Shown: positions 53,777-63,100 of the stretch, in pieces
Layout of the letters: each line of letters begins with the position of its first letter
Position numbering within the stretch: the stretch's first letter is position 1
Source: Massilia sp. MS-15
Lineage (GTDB): Bacteria; Pseudomonadota; Gammaproteobacteria; Burkholderiales; Burkholderiaceae_D
Direction of reading: 5' to 3'
Assembly (NCBI RefSeq): GCF_020176695.1
Contig: NZ_JAIWIA010000038.1
Coordinates: forward strand, 86,726-150,725
Length of the DNA: 64,000 nucleotides
Translations under genes and position numbers: made by a program
The notes under the pieces: generated by a model
Databases searched by the model: none
What the model saw: only the letters and a program-made list of their open reading frames with translations
What the model was told of the DNA's origin: nothing

Positions 53777-54615
53777 CCAAGGAGACGGCGGTGGAAACGC
53801 AGGTGGTCTTCGACGAAGGTCGAAATGAAGTAATAGCCGTGGTCGTAGCCGGCATGGCGGCGCAGGCTCAGGGGCTGGCCGGCGCGCGCGCAGGCCTGTT
53901 CGAAGGCTTCCGGATACAGCTGTTCGGCGAGGAACTTGTCGTCCTGTCCCTGGTCGATCAGGATCCCGCCGGGGAAGGGCGCGCCCGCCATGTCGTTCAT
54001 CAGCTCGGTGGCGTCATACTGGCGCCAGGCCGCCTGGTCGGGGCCGAGATAGCCGCCGAAGGCCTTCTGGCCCCATGGGGCGCGCATCGGCGCCGCAATC
54101 GGCGCGAAGGCCGAAACCGAGCGGAACAGCTCAGGCTTGCGCAGGGCGATCATCAGCGCGCCGTGGCCGCCCATCGAGTGGCCGAAGATGCCGACCCTGG
54201 CCGGATCGGCCGGCAGCATGGCCAGCACCAGTTCGCGCAATTCCAGGATGTGGCTGTACATGCGGTAGTGGCGGGCCCAGGGTTCCTGCACGGCGTCGAC
54301 ATAGAAGCCGGCGCCGACGCCGAAATCCCAGCTGTCGGTTTCGCCCGCCACACCGGCGCCGCGCGGGCTGGTGTCGGGGGCGACCAGGATCAGGCCTTCC
54401 TGCGCCGCCACCCGCTGCGCGCCGGCCTTGGTCATGAAGGTCTCTTCGGTGCAGGTCAGGCCGGCGAGGTAGAACAGCACCGGCAGGCGCTTGCCTTCGG
54501 CGCCGGGGGGCAGGTAGACCGAAAAACGCATCGGCAGGCCGATCGCCTGCGAGTCGGCGCGGTAGAAGCGCTGCACGCCGCCAAAACAGGCGTGTTCGTT
54601 GAGGAGTTCGGGCAT
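53773..54615 (-). CDS. fghA: S-formylglutathione hydrolase
   Basis: A 280-residue alpha/beta hydrolase of the FrmB/FghA type: hydrolyses S-formylglutathione to formate and glutathione in formaldehyde detoxification. Motifs: L-T-C-T-E-E-T-F-M-T-K-A-G-A-Q-R, the nucleophile elbow G-H-S-M-G-G-H-G-A and the catalytic Asp/His region ending R-R-H-A-G-Y-D-H-G-Y-Y-F-I. The glutathione-dependent formaldehyde dehydrogenase (usually adjacent) is not seen here. Its product, formate, is the substrate of the FDH encoded in this window, though far away. Confidence 0.92.
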   Translation of the reverse strand: MPELLNEHACFGGVQRFYRADSQAIGLPMRFSVYLPPGAEGKRLPVLFYLAGLTCTEETFMTKAGAQRVAAQEGLILVAPDTSPRGAGVAGETDSWDFGVGAGFYVDAVQEPWARHYRMYSHILELRELVLAMLPADPARVGIFGHSMGGHGALMIALRKPELFRSVSAFAPIAAPMRAPWGQKAFGGYLGPDQAAWRQYDATELMNDMAGAPFPGGILIDQGQDDKFLAEQLYPEAFEQACARAGQPLSLRRHAGYDHGYYFISTFVEDHLRFHRRLLG

Positions 54616-54679
54616 GGGTGCATCAAGAAGTGGAGAATGGCGCAAGTATGCCTTGCCGCGCGCCGCCTTGCCAGTCTGC

Positions 54680-55141
54680 TCACACGAAGCCGAGCGCGCC
54701 CAGCAGGGCCCCGGCGCCGAGCAGCCACAGCAGATGCAGGCGGGTGCGCCAGAGGATCAGTCCGCTCGATACCGCCGCCATGCCGCGCAGGGCGCCGGCC
54801 AGCGCCGGATCGGACGCGTGGCGCGCATGCAGGGTGGCCAGGGCCAGCACCAGCACCAGCGGCAGCGCCAGCAGGCCGGCCATGGCGCTCAGGGCGCCGC
54901 CCAGCCCGAACCAGCGGGCGCCGAGCATCATGGCCAGGTTGACGACGTTTGGACCCGGCAGGATCTGGGCCACTGCCCAGTCTTCAATGAATTCTTCCGG
55001 GGTCAGCCAGCGCTTGCGCTCGACCAGCTCGCGCTGCACGACGGCCAGCACCCCGCCGAAGCCCTGCAGGGCCAGCAGGGTGAAGGAAAGGAACAAGGCC
55101 GGTGCGCGAGGCCGGACCCGGCCGGCTTCCCGCCCACGCAT
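54680..55141 (-). CDS. Single-domain chromate transporter (CHR family)
   Basis: About 153 residues, four or five hydrophobic segments. CHR motifs L-Q-G-F-G-G-V-L-A and QILPGPNVVNLAMMLG are present. Short CHR proteins normally occur as pairs of 180-190 residue halves; no second half is found here, and this one is compact at its C-terminus, so it may work as a homodimer or be a leftover. Ten bases downstream of a small Cys-rich gene. Start tentative, no strong ribosome site. Confidence 0.78.
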   Translation of the reverse strand: MRGREAGRVRPRAPALFLSFTLLALQGFGGVLAVVQRELVERKRWLTPEEFIEDWAVAQILPGPNVVNLAMMLGARWFGLGGALSAMAGLLALPLVLVLALATLHARHASDPALAGALRGMAAVSSGLILWRTRLHLLWLLGAGALLGALGFV

Positions 55142-55151
55142 GGGGCCTGCC

Positions 55152-55325
55152 TCAGCCGCCGCCGATGCCGCGCATGACCTTGCCGCTGCCGCCGCAGTTC
55201 GGGCAGGGTTTGCCGTCGACTTTGCCGCTGCCGGCACAGTCTTCGCACACGTCTTCGCCAGCCCCCGGGGTGCCGGGTTGCGCTTCGTCGCCAGGGTTCA
55301 GTTCGGGTTCGGGATGAATGCTCAT
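55152..55325 (-). CDS. Small DnaJ-type zinc-finger protein
   Basis: A 57-residue protein with GAGGA before the ATG. Two C-x-x-C-x-G-x-G units (CEDCAGSGKV and CPNCGGSGKV) match one zinc site of the DnaJ cysteine-rich domain. The first 25 residues are acidic and Pro-rich. Too short for most gene callers. Probably a zinc-binding peptide; function unknown. Confidence 0.75.
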   Translation of the reverse strand: MSIHPEPELNPGDEAQPGTPGAGEDVCEDCAGSGKVDGKPCPNCGGSGKVMRGIGGG

Positions 55326-55418
55326 GGAGTCCTCGCAATGGTGGGTGCGCAGGCATTGTAGGCGGCGCCGGCGCGGCGCGGCGCAGCGCTGGACGCTGTG
55401 CGAGCCGCCACGGTTTAT

Positions 55419-55449
55419 GCACAAAAATTTCCTAAAAATAATTTTGTGC
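55419..55449. repeat. A/T-rich inverted repeat
   Basis: GCACAAAAATT, a 10-base A/T-rich centre, and AATTTTGTGC form an imperfect inverted repeat (one extra A on the left arm). It lies 30 bases before the first DnaA-box element. It could be a protein-binding site or an easily melted segment. Confidence 0.6.
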
Positions 55450-55480
55450 CTGCGTGTCGACAATTCACGGAAGGCGCACG

Positions 55481-55633
55481 TAAGCCCTTGATTTATGGGG
55501 CTATCAAGGCTGCCTTCCCAATAGGCAAATTGTTGAAAGCCGCACGGATGGCCGCGTGCGCCATGTCAAGCCCCCGCTTTTCCACATACTTATTCACAGA
55601 CTTTGTGGATATCCGGAAAACTTTTTATAGATG
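55481..55633 (+). repeat. DnaA-box element, copy A
   Basis: First of two diverged direct repeats (offset 529 bases, no insertion or deletion up to the box region). Order: a conserved TAAG-C-C-TTGATTT start, an imperfect hairpin (TGCCT/AGGCA), T-T-G-A-A-A, GTCAAG, three DnaA boxes, then A/T-rich sequence (GGAAAACTTTTTATAG). About two-thirds of the first 65 positions match copy B. Confidence 0.75.
55578..55612 (+). promoter_or_regulatory. Three DnaA boxes, copy A
   Basis: TTTTCCACA at 55578, TTATTCACA at 55590 and, on the opposite strand, ATATCCACA at 55604-55612. The first two match the relaxed consensus TTWTNCACA; the third differs at its first base. Start-to-start spacings are 12 and 14 bases, the same as in copy B. 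Confidence 0.7.
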
Positions 55634-55763
55634 AAGTACTTAGCCGTATATGTGAACGTACTTTATGACATGATTACCAGCAAGCCGGCATGGAGAAGGC
55701 GCCCGCGATCGTGCGCAGGCTTGCAAAACGCGGGATTTGGTCTTGCACAAGCTTACTGGATAA

Positions 55764-56012
55764 ATGCACAGTATGGCATTGCCAGTCGCCGCTCCCTGTT
55801 CCTGTTCTCCATGCCCGCCGTACTGGCTCGATGCCGCGCAGCATCAGCTGCGCATGCCGGTGCCGGAACGTGCGCGTGCTGGTACGGGAGCGTGCCCGGA
55901 ATGCCTGGAAATGAACGCAGATGGATGCATGTTGGCGACTTGTCCCCTGGACCGCTGCTGGACCGACGGATGTATGAAATTGGCAACATGCACAGGGAGC
56001 ATGCATCGCTAA
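55764..56012 (+). CDS. Possible Cys-rich small protein between the repeats
   Basis: An 82-codon frame with ten cysteines, clustered as C-P-E-C and C-W-T-D-G-C near the end. No proper ribosome site; third-position G/C is markedly lower than in neighbouring genes; the stop lies in the first bases of repeat copy B. Probably not a gene, listed for completeness. Confidence 0.15.
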   Translation: MHSMALPVAAPCSCSPCPPYWLDAAQHQLRMPVPERARAGTGACPECLEMNADGCMLATCPLDRCWTDGCMKLATCTGSMHR

Positions 56013-56162
56013 GTCATTGATTTTGGGCCCTTATGTCATTGCCTTCAGAACAGGCAATGTATTGAAACCCGCATCCGTACTGGACTTGCGGCTTGTCAAG
56101 TAGTGCTTTTCCACATCTTTATCCACAGTTCTTGTGGATAGTAAAAAATTCTGAATGAAATC
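56010..56162 (+). repeat. DnaA-box element, copy B
   Basis: Second copy. Its hairpin is stronger (CATTGCCT, 7-base loop, AGGCAATG). The box region begins at the same offset (97 bases) as in copy A. A/T-rich sequence (GTAAAAAATTCTGAATG) follows the boxes. The duplication with preserved spacing implies selection on the arrangement. Confidence 0.75.
56107..56141 (+). promoter_or_regulatory. Three DnaA boxes, copy B
   Basis: TTTTCCACA at 56107, a perfect TTATCCACA at 56119 and, on the opposite strand, CTATCCACA at 56133-56141. Spacings of 12 and 14 bases match copy A. Confidence 0.75.
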
Positions 56163-56203
56163 AAGGATTTGTGGCAGGGAAGGAGTTTCCCATCCGTCCC
56201 ATA

Positions 56204-56839
56204 CTACGACTCCACGGCCCGTTTCAAGCGTTCCAGCTCGGCCAGGAAGCGATCCGCCGCCACCGCAGGCGGCCACGGTTCCCACGGCGCGCAGCCGAAC
56301 CGCGCGACAAGCGGATCCTGGTCCAGCACCGCGGCCCGGATCTTGAGCGTACGCCGCACTTCTTCGCGGGTCCAGCCGGTCACGTGCACGGCTTCGCTGG
56401 CGGCGGCCAGGCGGTCGGCCTGCTTGTGCAGGCGGTGTTCCTTTTCGGTCCAGGCCGGCAAACCATAGCGCAGGAAAACCACCTGCTCCAGGCGTTGGGT
56501 GAGCGCGCGGAAGCCATCGCCCAGGAAAGGCTTGATTACCGAGATGGCGTCGAAGCCAAGCAGGCCTTCCTCGGCGTCGTGCAACAGCTCGCGCAGGTCC
56601 TGCAAGGGGCCAGGCGCGGGCGCCAGCGCGCGGCGCAGCAGCATGACGCTGAGCGAGTGCTGGGCCACCGACAGCGGCAGCGGCCAGGCCGAGTGCCCGC
56701 CCCAGCGGTAGGTGCGGGCCAGGCCGAGCGCCAGGTCGGCATCGTCCCAGTCGAAGGGCGTCGGATTCAGCAGGTCAAGGCGCTTGCCGGAAGGCATGCG
56801 GACCCAGGCGCGCACGTCGGCGCTGGATGAGTTGTGCAT
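56204..56839 (-). CDS. HD-domain phosphohydrolase (YfbR-like)
   Basis: A 211-residue soluble HD-domain protein. The metal site is visible as S-V-A-Q-H-S-L-S-V and L-L-H-D-A-E-E-G-L-L-G-F (H..HD), with a later Asp in the helical part. Best fits the YfbR/HD-hydrolase group acting on nucleotides. The substrate is an inference from family. Its promoter would lie in the region upstream of 56839 shared with glpD. Confidence 0.8.
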   Translation of the reverse strand: MHNSSSADVRAWVRMPSGKRLDLLNPTPFDWDDADLALGLARTYRWGGHSAWPLPLSVAQHSLSVMLLRRALAPAPGPLQDLRELLHDAEEGLLGFDAISVIKPFLGDGFRALTQRLEQVVFLRYGLPAWTEKEHRLHKQADRLAAASEAVHVTGWTREEVRRTLKIRAAVLDQDPLVARFGCAPWEPWPPAVAADRFLAELERLKRAVES

Positions 56840-56974
56840 GTGGCGATTCTACACACGGCCCCCGCCATTCTCCGCATAATTGATACAGCCGAAGCGGAAG
56901 CGCCGTGCGCTCCCTACACTAGGCCAGCTTGGCGGCCCAAGGGTGGGAACCGCGGACCGTGAACAGGAGGCAGC

Positions 56975-58528
56975 ATGAACGAAGCAGCGGACGCGGCGCT
57001 CGACTGCGACGTGCTGGTGGTAGGTGGTGGCATCAATGGCGCGGGCATCGCGCGCGACGCCGCGGGGCGTGGCATGCGCGTGGTGCTGTGCGAACAGGAC
57101 GACCTGGGTGCGCATACCTCGTCCGCATCGAGCAAGCTGGTGCACGGTGGCCTGCGCTACCTCGAGCACGGCGAGTTCGGCCTGGTGCGCAAGGCCCTTG
57201 CCGAGCGTGAAGTGCTGCTGTGCAGCGCGCCCCACATCATGCGCCCGCTGCGCTTCGTGATGCCGCACGACCCGGCGCGGCGCCCGGCCTGGCTGGTCCG
57301 CGCCGGCCTGTTCCTGTACGACCGCCTGGCCCGGCGCGCCTTCCTGCCCGCCTCGCGCGCGATCGTCCTGGCCGGGCACCCCGCCGGCGCGCCGCTCAAG
57401 CCCGCCTATGCGCGCGCCTTCGTGTATGCGGACGGCTGGGTGGACGATGCCCGGCTGGTGCTGCTGAACGCGCTCGATGCGCACGAGCGCGGCGCCACGG
57501 TCCTGACCCGCACCCGCTGCATGGCCCTGGCCCGTGGCGCCAGCCACTGGAGCGCCCGCGTCGAAGGCCCCGAGGGCAGCCGCATGCTGCGCGCGCGCTG
57601 CCTGGTCAACGCCGCCGGACCGTGGGCGGCCAAGCTGGCGCAGCTCGCCACCGGCGCCGCTCCCGCACAGCGCCTGCGCCTGGTGAAGGGCAGCCACATC
57701 GTGTTGCCGCGCCTGTTCGAGCACGACCACGCCTACCTGTTCCAGCATCCGGACGGACGGGTCGTGTTCGCCATGCCCTTCGAGGGCGCCTACACGCTCG
57801 TCGGCACCACCGACGTCGAGTACGGGGGCGACCCCGGCCGCGCCGCCATCACGGCCACCGAGACGGCCTACCTGTGCGAGCTCGCCAACCGTTATTTCCG
57901 GCGCCAGGTCGGCCCGGCGGACGTGGTGTGGAGCTATGCCGGGGTGCGCCCGCTGCTCGAGGACGAGGCGGCCAGCGCCAGTGCCGCCACCCGCGACTAC
58001 CTGCTCGCGCGCGATACCCGTGGCGCACCGCTGCTGTCCGTCTTCGGCGGCAAGATCACGACCTACCGTCTGTTGTCCGAACAGGCGGCGGACTGGATCG
58101 GTTGCAGGCTCGGCGCGGCGCGCGGGGCCTGGACCGCGCACGCCGTGCTGCCCGGCGGCGACCTGTTCGGTCCCACGCCCGATACCCGCGCCGTGAGCGG
58201 GTTCGGGCGCTGGGTGGCCGCGCTGCAAGGCCACCACCCCTGGCTGCCCGCACCGCTGGCGCTGCGCTGGGCGCGCGCCTACGGCAGCCGGGTCGCGACC
58301 CTGCTGTCGGGCGCCGCCTGCCTGGCGGATCTGGGCCCGGAAATCGCGCCCGGCCTGCATGCCGCCGAGCTGCGCTACCTGCTGCGGCACGAATGGGCCC
58401 GCTGCGCCGAGGACGTGCTGTGGCGGCGCAGCAAGCTCGGCCTGCACATGGGGCCGGAGGACGCGGCGGCGGTCCGCGACTGGATCGCCGCCGAGCTGGC
58501 CAGGACGGAAGGAGCACTGCCTGCCTGA
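56975..58528 (+). CDS. glpD: Aerobic glycerol-3-phosphate dehydrogenase
   Basis: A 517-residue FAD enzyme oxidising sn-glycerol 3-phosphate to dihydroxyacetone phosphate, donating electrons to quinone at the inner membrane. The FAD fingerprint D-V-L-V-V-G-G-G-I-N-G-A-G-I-A is at residues 10-25; S-S-A-S-S-K-L-V-H-G-G-L-R-Y-L-E, K-G-S-H-I-V-L-P and V-F-G-G-K-I-T-T-Y-R follow. The C-terminal domain is typical. GGAGGCAGC precedes the ATG. glpK and glpF are not nearby. Confidence 0.95.
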   Translation: MNEAADAALDCDVLVVGGGINGAGIARDAAGRGMRVVLCEQDDLGAHTSSASSKLVHGGLRYLEHGEFGLVRKALAEREVLLCSAPHIMRPLRFVMPHDPARRPAWLVRAGLFLYDRLARRAFLPASRAIVLAGHPAGAPLKPAYARAFVYADGWVDDARLVLLNALDAHERGATVLTRTRCMALARGASHWSARVEGPEGSRMLRARCLVNAAGPWAAKLAQLATGAAPAQRLRLVKGSHIVLPRLFEHDHAYLFQHPDGRVVFAMPFEGAYTLVGTTDVEYGGDPGRAAITATETAYLCELANRYFRRQVGPADVVWSYAGVRPLLEDEAASASAATRDYLLARDTRGAPLLSVFGGKITTYRLLSEQAADWIGCRLGAARGAWTAHAVLPGGDLFGPTPDTRAVSGFGRWVAALQGHHPWLPAPLALRWARAYGSRVATLLSGAACLADLGPEIAPGLHAAELRYLLRHEWARCAEDVLWRRSKLGLHMGPEDAAAVRDWIAAELARTEGALPA

Positions 58529-58569
58529 TCGCGCTATGATGGGTGCCCAAACCAAGCATGGAAGCCCTG

Positions 58570-59181
58570 ATGCGCCTGTATACGAGTTCCCGCGCGCCGA
58601 ATCCGCGCCGTGTCGCCATGTTCCTGTCCGCCAAAGGCATCGACGGCATCGAGCAGGTCGAGGTCGACCTGAACGCCGGCGGCCACCGCAGCGCCGAGTT
58701 CCTGGCCCTGAACCCGCTGGCGCGGGTACCGGTGCTGGTGCTCGACGATGGCCGCGCGCTCAGCGAGACGCGCGCGATCTGCACCTACCTCGAGGGCCTG
58801 TACCCGGAACCGAACCTGATGGGCGTGGATGCGACCGAGCGCGCCTTCATCGAGATGGCCGACCGCCGCATGGAGCTGCACCTGATGCTGGAGATCGCGC
58901 TGTGCGTGCGCCATACCCATCCCGGCCTGGCGGTGCTGGAGCAGCCGCAGTTCCCCGACTTCGGCGCGGCCCAGGGCGTCAAGATGCGCGCCACGGCGCG
59001 CTGGCTCGACGGCGAACTGGCCCGGCAGCCGTGGGTGGCGGGAGCGCGCTTCACGATCGCCGACATCACGGCCTTCTGCGCACTGGAATTCGCGCGCGGC
59101 CTGCTGAAGTTCCGGCCCGGGGAGGAGGGGATGGCGCACCTGCAGGCCTGGCGCGACCGCGTCGCGGTGCACCAAGCATAA
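58570..59181 (+). CDS. Glutathione S-transferase family protein
   Basis: A 203-residue GST. The thioredoxin-like half starts M-R-L-Y-T-S-S-R-A-P-N-P-R-R with a Ser at the usual catalytic position, followed by N-P-L-A-R-V-P-V-L and the cis-Pro. S-E-T-R-A-I-C-T-Y-L-E is the glutathione-binding strand-helix. The C-terminal helical half carries FTIADITAFCALEFARG. ATG 58570 is favoured by GGAAG five bases upstream; GTG 58543 and ATG 58558 are alternatives. Substrate unknown. Confidence 0.88.
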   Translation: MRLYTSSRAPNPRRVAMFLSAKGIDGIEQVEVDLNAGGHRSAEFLALNPLARVPVLVLDDGRALSETRAICTYLEGLYPEPNLMGVDATERAFIEMADRRMELHLMLEIALCVRHTHPGLAVLEQPQFPDFGAAQGVKMRATARWLDGELARQPWVAGARFTIADITAFCALEFARGLLKFRPGEEGMAHLQAWRDRVAVHQA

Positions 59182-59204
59182 GCTGGGCGGCCGGGCCGGC
59201 CAGC
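59182..59204. terminator. GC-rich hairpin between convergent genes
   Basis: GCTGGGCGGCC/GGCCGGCCAGC arms, one mismatch, right after the GST stop and before the end of the convergent CheR-like gene. No T-run on either strand, so a bidirectional terminator is only possible. Confidence 0.35.
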
Positions 59205-59234
59205 CTGCGGCGATGTGTCCGGCCCCCCTGGAAC

Positions 59235-60104
59235 TCAGCGCACGCGCTTGTACCAGCCGCCATCCGCGAACAGCGGCTGGTAATCCTCCGCCCCCGCATC
59301 CGTCGCCGTCAGCGCCCGGTCGACCCCCAGCACCCCGAACGGCGCCAGACTGTCGCGGAACAGGCGCAGCACGCGCTGGCGCAGCAGCGGTCCGAAGTCG
59401 GGCAGGGCATGGCGGCAGACGATGCCGTGGAACTCGTTGAAGGACGCATCGGTCACCAGGCTGTACTGGGCCCAGGTGATGCGCTCGCGCAGGCGCGGCA
59501 GCAGGCGGGCCGCGCCATCCGACACCTCGAAGTAGTCGGCCAGGCGCCCGTCGCCGCCGCTGGCCGCGTACAGGGGCTGGGCCGCCGCCAGCTGCGCCAC
59601 CGGCAGCGCCGCGCCGCGCGCTGCGGCCAGCTGCTCCTCGCAGGCGACGGTGGCAAACACCTCGGTACGGCCATACAGCTTTTCCTCGGCCAGCACGATC
59701 GCCAGGGTCCAGGCCTCGGCCACGCCCGCCGGCTCGGCCAGCCAGACCCTGGGCAATGCAGTGGGGCGCAGGCTGGCGCCGAGCGCCGTGCGCAGGCGGC
59801 GCGACTCCTCGGGCTGTGCGAACAGGCCGGCTGGCGGCGGCGCCAGCGCGCGCAGCAAGGCCTGGGCCGCGCCCGGCTGGTGCAGCACGCGTTCCTGCAG
59901 GCCGGACAGGGTCGCCAGCCCGCTTGCCCGCAACAGGCCCTGCAGCCGTTCGCGCAGGCGCTGGCGCGCATAGCCGCGGTAGTCGGTGCCGAAGCGCTGG
60001 TACAAGGCCTCCAGCAGCAGCTCGGTTTCGAGCTCCTCGGTGGCCGTCCTGGCGGACCAGTCGTCCGGCAGGCTGTCCTTCACGGCACCCATCGCGTTCC
60101 CCAT
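59235..60104 (-). CDS. CheR-like protein with degenerate SAM site
   Basis: A 289-residue protein arranged like CheR methyltransferases: helical N-terminus (ELLLEALYQRFGTDYRGYARQRLRERL) then a Rossmann-like half ending in R-H-A-L-P-D-F-G-P-L-L-R-Q-R-V. At the SAM-binding loop, where CheR reads W-C-A-G-C-S-T-G-E-E, it has VWLAEPAGVAEAWTLAI, without the G-x-G or the Glu pair. Methyltransferase activity is doubtful. It overlaps the stop of the large hybrid kinase by one base (TGATG), so the two are translationally coupled. Confidence 0.78.
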   Translation of the reverse strand: MGNAMGAVKDSLPDDWSARTATEELETELLLEALYQRFGTDYRGYARQRLRERLQGLLRASGLATLSGLQERVLHQPGAAQALLRALAPPPAGLFAQPEESRRLRTALGASLRPTALPRVWLAEPAGVAEAWTLAIVLAEEKLYGRTEVFATVACEEQLAAARGAALPVAQLAAAQPLYAASGGDGRLADYFEVSDGAARLLPRLRERITWAQYSLVTDASFNEFHGIVCRHALPDFGPLLRQRVLRLFRDSLAPFGVLGVDRALTATDAGAEDYQPLFADGGWYKRVR

Positions 60105-63100
60105 CAGTGCAGCCAAACCCGCATCATCGACAGCAGCTGCGCCACATCGACCGGCTTGGTGATGTAGTCGGAGGCGCCGGCCGCGATGCACTTGTCGCGG
60201 TCGCCCTTCATCGCCTTGGCGGTCAGGGTGATGATCGGCAGCGAGCGGAATTTCGGAATGCGGCGGATCGCCCGCATGGTGTCGTAACCGTCCATCTCCG
60301 GCATCATGATGTCCATCAGGACGATCTCGATGCTCGGGTCCTTCTCCAGCACTTCGATGCCGTCGCGGCCGTTTTCGGCGAACAGCACCTGCATCTGCTG
60401 GCGCTCCAGCAGGGTGGACAGGGCGAAGATGTTGCGCAGGTCGTCGTCGACGATCAGGACCTTGCGTCCGGCCAGGCCGCCGTCCAGGGCGTGGATCTCC
60501 TCCAGCATGCGGCGCTGCTGTTCCGGCAGGCTGGCCTGTGACCGGTGCAGGAACAGCGCGGTCTCGTCCAGCAGGCGCTCCGGCGAACGGGCGTCCTTCA
60601 TGACGATGGTCTTGGCGTAGCGCTTGAGCTTGGTGACTTCCTTGCGCGACAGCTCCTTGGCGGTATAGATCACCACCGGCAGGTCGCGCAGGCGCTCGTT
60701 GGCGCCGATGCGGTCCAGCAGGTCGAAGCCGGAAACGTCGGGCAGGGTCAGGTCGAGGACCATGCAGTCGAAGTGGGCGCTTTCCAGCGCCTCCATGGCC
60801 GCGGCGCCGGTATCGACGGTCACCATGTGGATGTCGGCATTGCCGATCAGGGCCACGATCGACTCGCGCTGGGCCATGTCGTCCTCGACCACCAGCAGCG
60901 AGCGCTTGCCGCCCATCAGGAATTTCTGGATACGCTTGAATTCCTCCTGCAGCGCCTCGCGCCCGACCGGCTTGTTGATGTAGGAGATCGCTCCCTGGCG
61001 CAGGGCGCGCTCGCGCTCCGCTTGCTGGGATATCACGTGCACCGGGATGTGGCGGGTGTTCGGGTCGCGCTTGAGGCGGTCGAGCACCGTGAAGCCATCG
61101 ATGTCCGGCAGGTCGATGTCGAGCAGGATCGCCGAGGGCAGGTAGTCGCGCGCCAGTGACAGTGCCGAATCGCCGCGCTGCGTGACGATGCCCTTGAAGT
61201 TCTTTTCGCGCGCGAAGTCGAGCAGCGCCTTGGCGAAGCGTTCGTCGTCCTCCACGATCAGTACCGAGGGGTCGCCCGGGGTCACCAGCCCGCGGTCGTC
61301 CAGCACCGAGGCGTATTCGGCCAGGGCCACGTTGTTGTCGCTGCCCTCGCGCAGCGCGTCGGCGCTCGCCGCATCGCTGCGCGACTGGACCACCGGCTGG
61401 TAGGACACCGTGGTGGCCGGCGCCGGCGGCGGCGCCAGGCGGGCCGGCTGCGACTGGCGGGTCTGCTCGTAGTTGATGAAGCCGGCGCGGTTGTACGGCA
61501 GGTACAGGGTGAAGGTCGAGCCGACGTTGACCGTGGACTCGACGCGGATCTCGCCGCCCAGCAGGCGCGCCAGTTCGCGCGAGATCGACAGGCCCAGGCC
61601 AGTGCCGCCGTACTTGCGCGCGGTGGAGCCGTCGGCCTGCTGGAAGGCTTCGAAGATCAGCTGCAGCTTGTCGGACGGGATGCCCACGCCGGTGTCGCGC
61701 ACCGAGAAGGCCAGCACCGCGTCGGCATGCACCAGGTTCGGGTGGTCGGCGGTCCAGCCGCTGTCGACCAGCGAGATGGTAAGCGCGACCTGGCCGTGGC
61801 TGGTGAACTTGAAGGCGTTCGACAGCAGGTTCTTCAGCACCTGCTGCAGGCGCGTGGTGTCGGTCATCACCGCGGTCGGCAGGTTGTCGGCCAGGTCCAC
61901 CTGGAAGCCGAGGTGCTTGGCCTCGGCCATGTGGCGGAAGGTGCGGTCGACGTAGTTGCGCAGGTTCGAGAAGCGGTATTCCGACACGTCCAGGGTGACG
62001 GTGCCGGACTCGATCTTCGAGAGGTCGAGGATGTCGTTAATCAGGGTCAGGAGGTCGGAACCGGAGCCGTGGATGGTCTTGGCGAATTCCACCTGGCGCG
62101 CCGACAGGTTGCCCTCGGGGTTGTCGGATAGTTGCTGCGCCAGGATCAGCAGCGAGTTCAGTGGCGTCCTCAGTTCGTGCGACATATTCGCCAGGAACTC
62201 GGACTTGTACTTCGAGGACAGGGCCAGCTGGGTCGCCTTTTCCTCCAGCGCCAGCTTGGCCTGTTCCACCTCGCGGTTCTTGCGTTCCACCTCGATGTTC
62301 TGCTCGGACAGCAGGCGCGCCTTTTCGGCCAGTTCCTGGTTGGTCTGCTGCAGTTCCTGGGCGAGCGACTGCGACTGGGTCAGCAGCGACTCGGTACGGC
62401 TGTTCGCCTCGATCGTGTTCAGGACCACGCCGATCGATTCCATCAGCTGGTCGAGGAAGGACAGGTGGGTTTCGGTGAAGCGGTCCAGGGACGCGATCTC
62501 GATCACCGCCTTGACCTGCTGTTCGAACAGGATCGGCAGCACCACGATGTTGTTCGGCGGCGCCGAGCCCAGGCCCGAGGACACCACGATGTAGTCGCGC
62601 GGCACGTCGGTCAGCCAGATGCGGGTCTTCTCCAGCGCGCACTGTCCGACCAGTCCTTCGCCCGGCAGGAAGGAAGTCGGCAGCTTGCGGCTGGAGCGGT
62701 AGCCGTAGGAGGCGATCATGCGCAGGCGCGCGTCGCTTTCCTGCGAGTCCATCATGTAGAACACGCCGTGGTGGGCCGACACCAGCGGGGCCAGCTCCGA
62801 CAGGATCAGCTTGGTCACCGCCTGCAGGTCGCGCTGGCCCTGCAGCAGGCGGGTGAAGCGCGCCAGGTTGGTCTTGAGCCAGTCCTGCTGCGCGTTCTTC
62901 TGCGTGGTCTCCTTCAGGTTGCGGATCATCTCGTTGATGTTGTCCTTCAGGTAGGACACCTCGCCGCGCGCTTCCACCTGGATCGAACGCGACAGGTCGC
63001 CGCGGGTCACCGCGGTCGCCACTTCGCCGATCGCGCGCATCTGGTTGGTCAGGTTCGCGGCCAGCTGGTTGACGTTCTCGGTCAAGTCCTTCCAGGTGCC

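Larger units (their letters stand above)
55326..56203. other. Long noncoding region with duplicated DnaA-box elements
   Basis: These 878 bases contain no gene I can support. G/C content is clearly lower than in the rest of the window, with A/T runs near 55424-55446, 55617-55630 and 56141-56160. It holds an inverted repeat and two direct copies of a DnaA-box element (separate entries). The spacer 55634-56009 has only weak open frames. Flanking genes are unrelated to replication, and dnaA is not in the window. Confidence 0.7.

Noticed and set aside
55764..56012. Cys-rich 82-codon frame as a metal-binding peptide gene
   Set aside because: No usable ribosome site, atypical codon use, and its stop lies at the edge of a repeat element. 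Kept only as a low-confidence entry.
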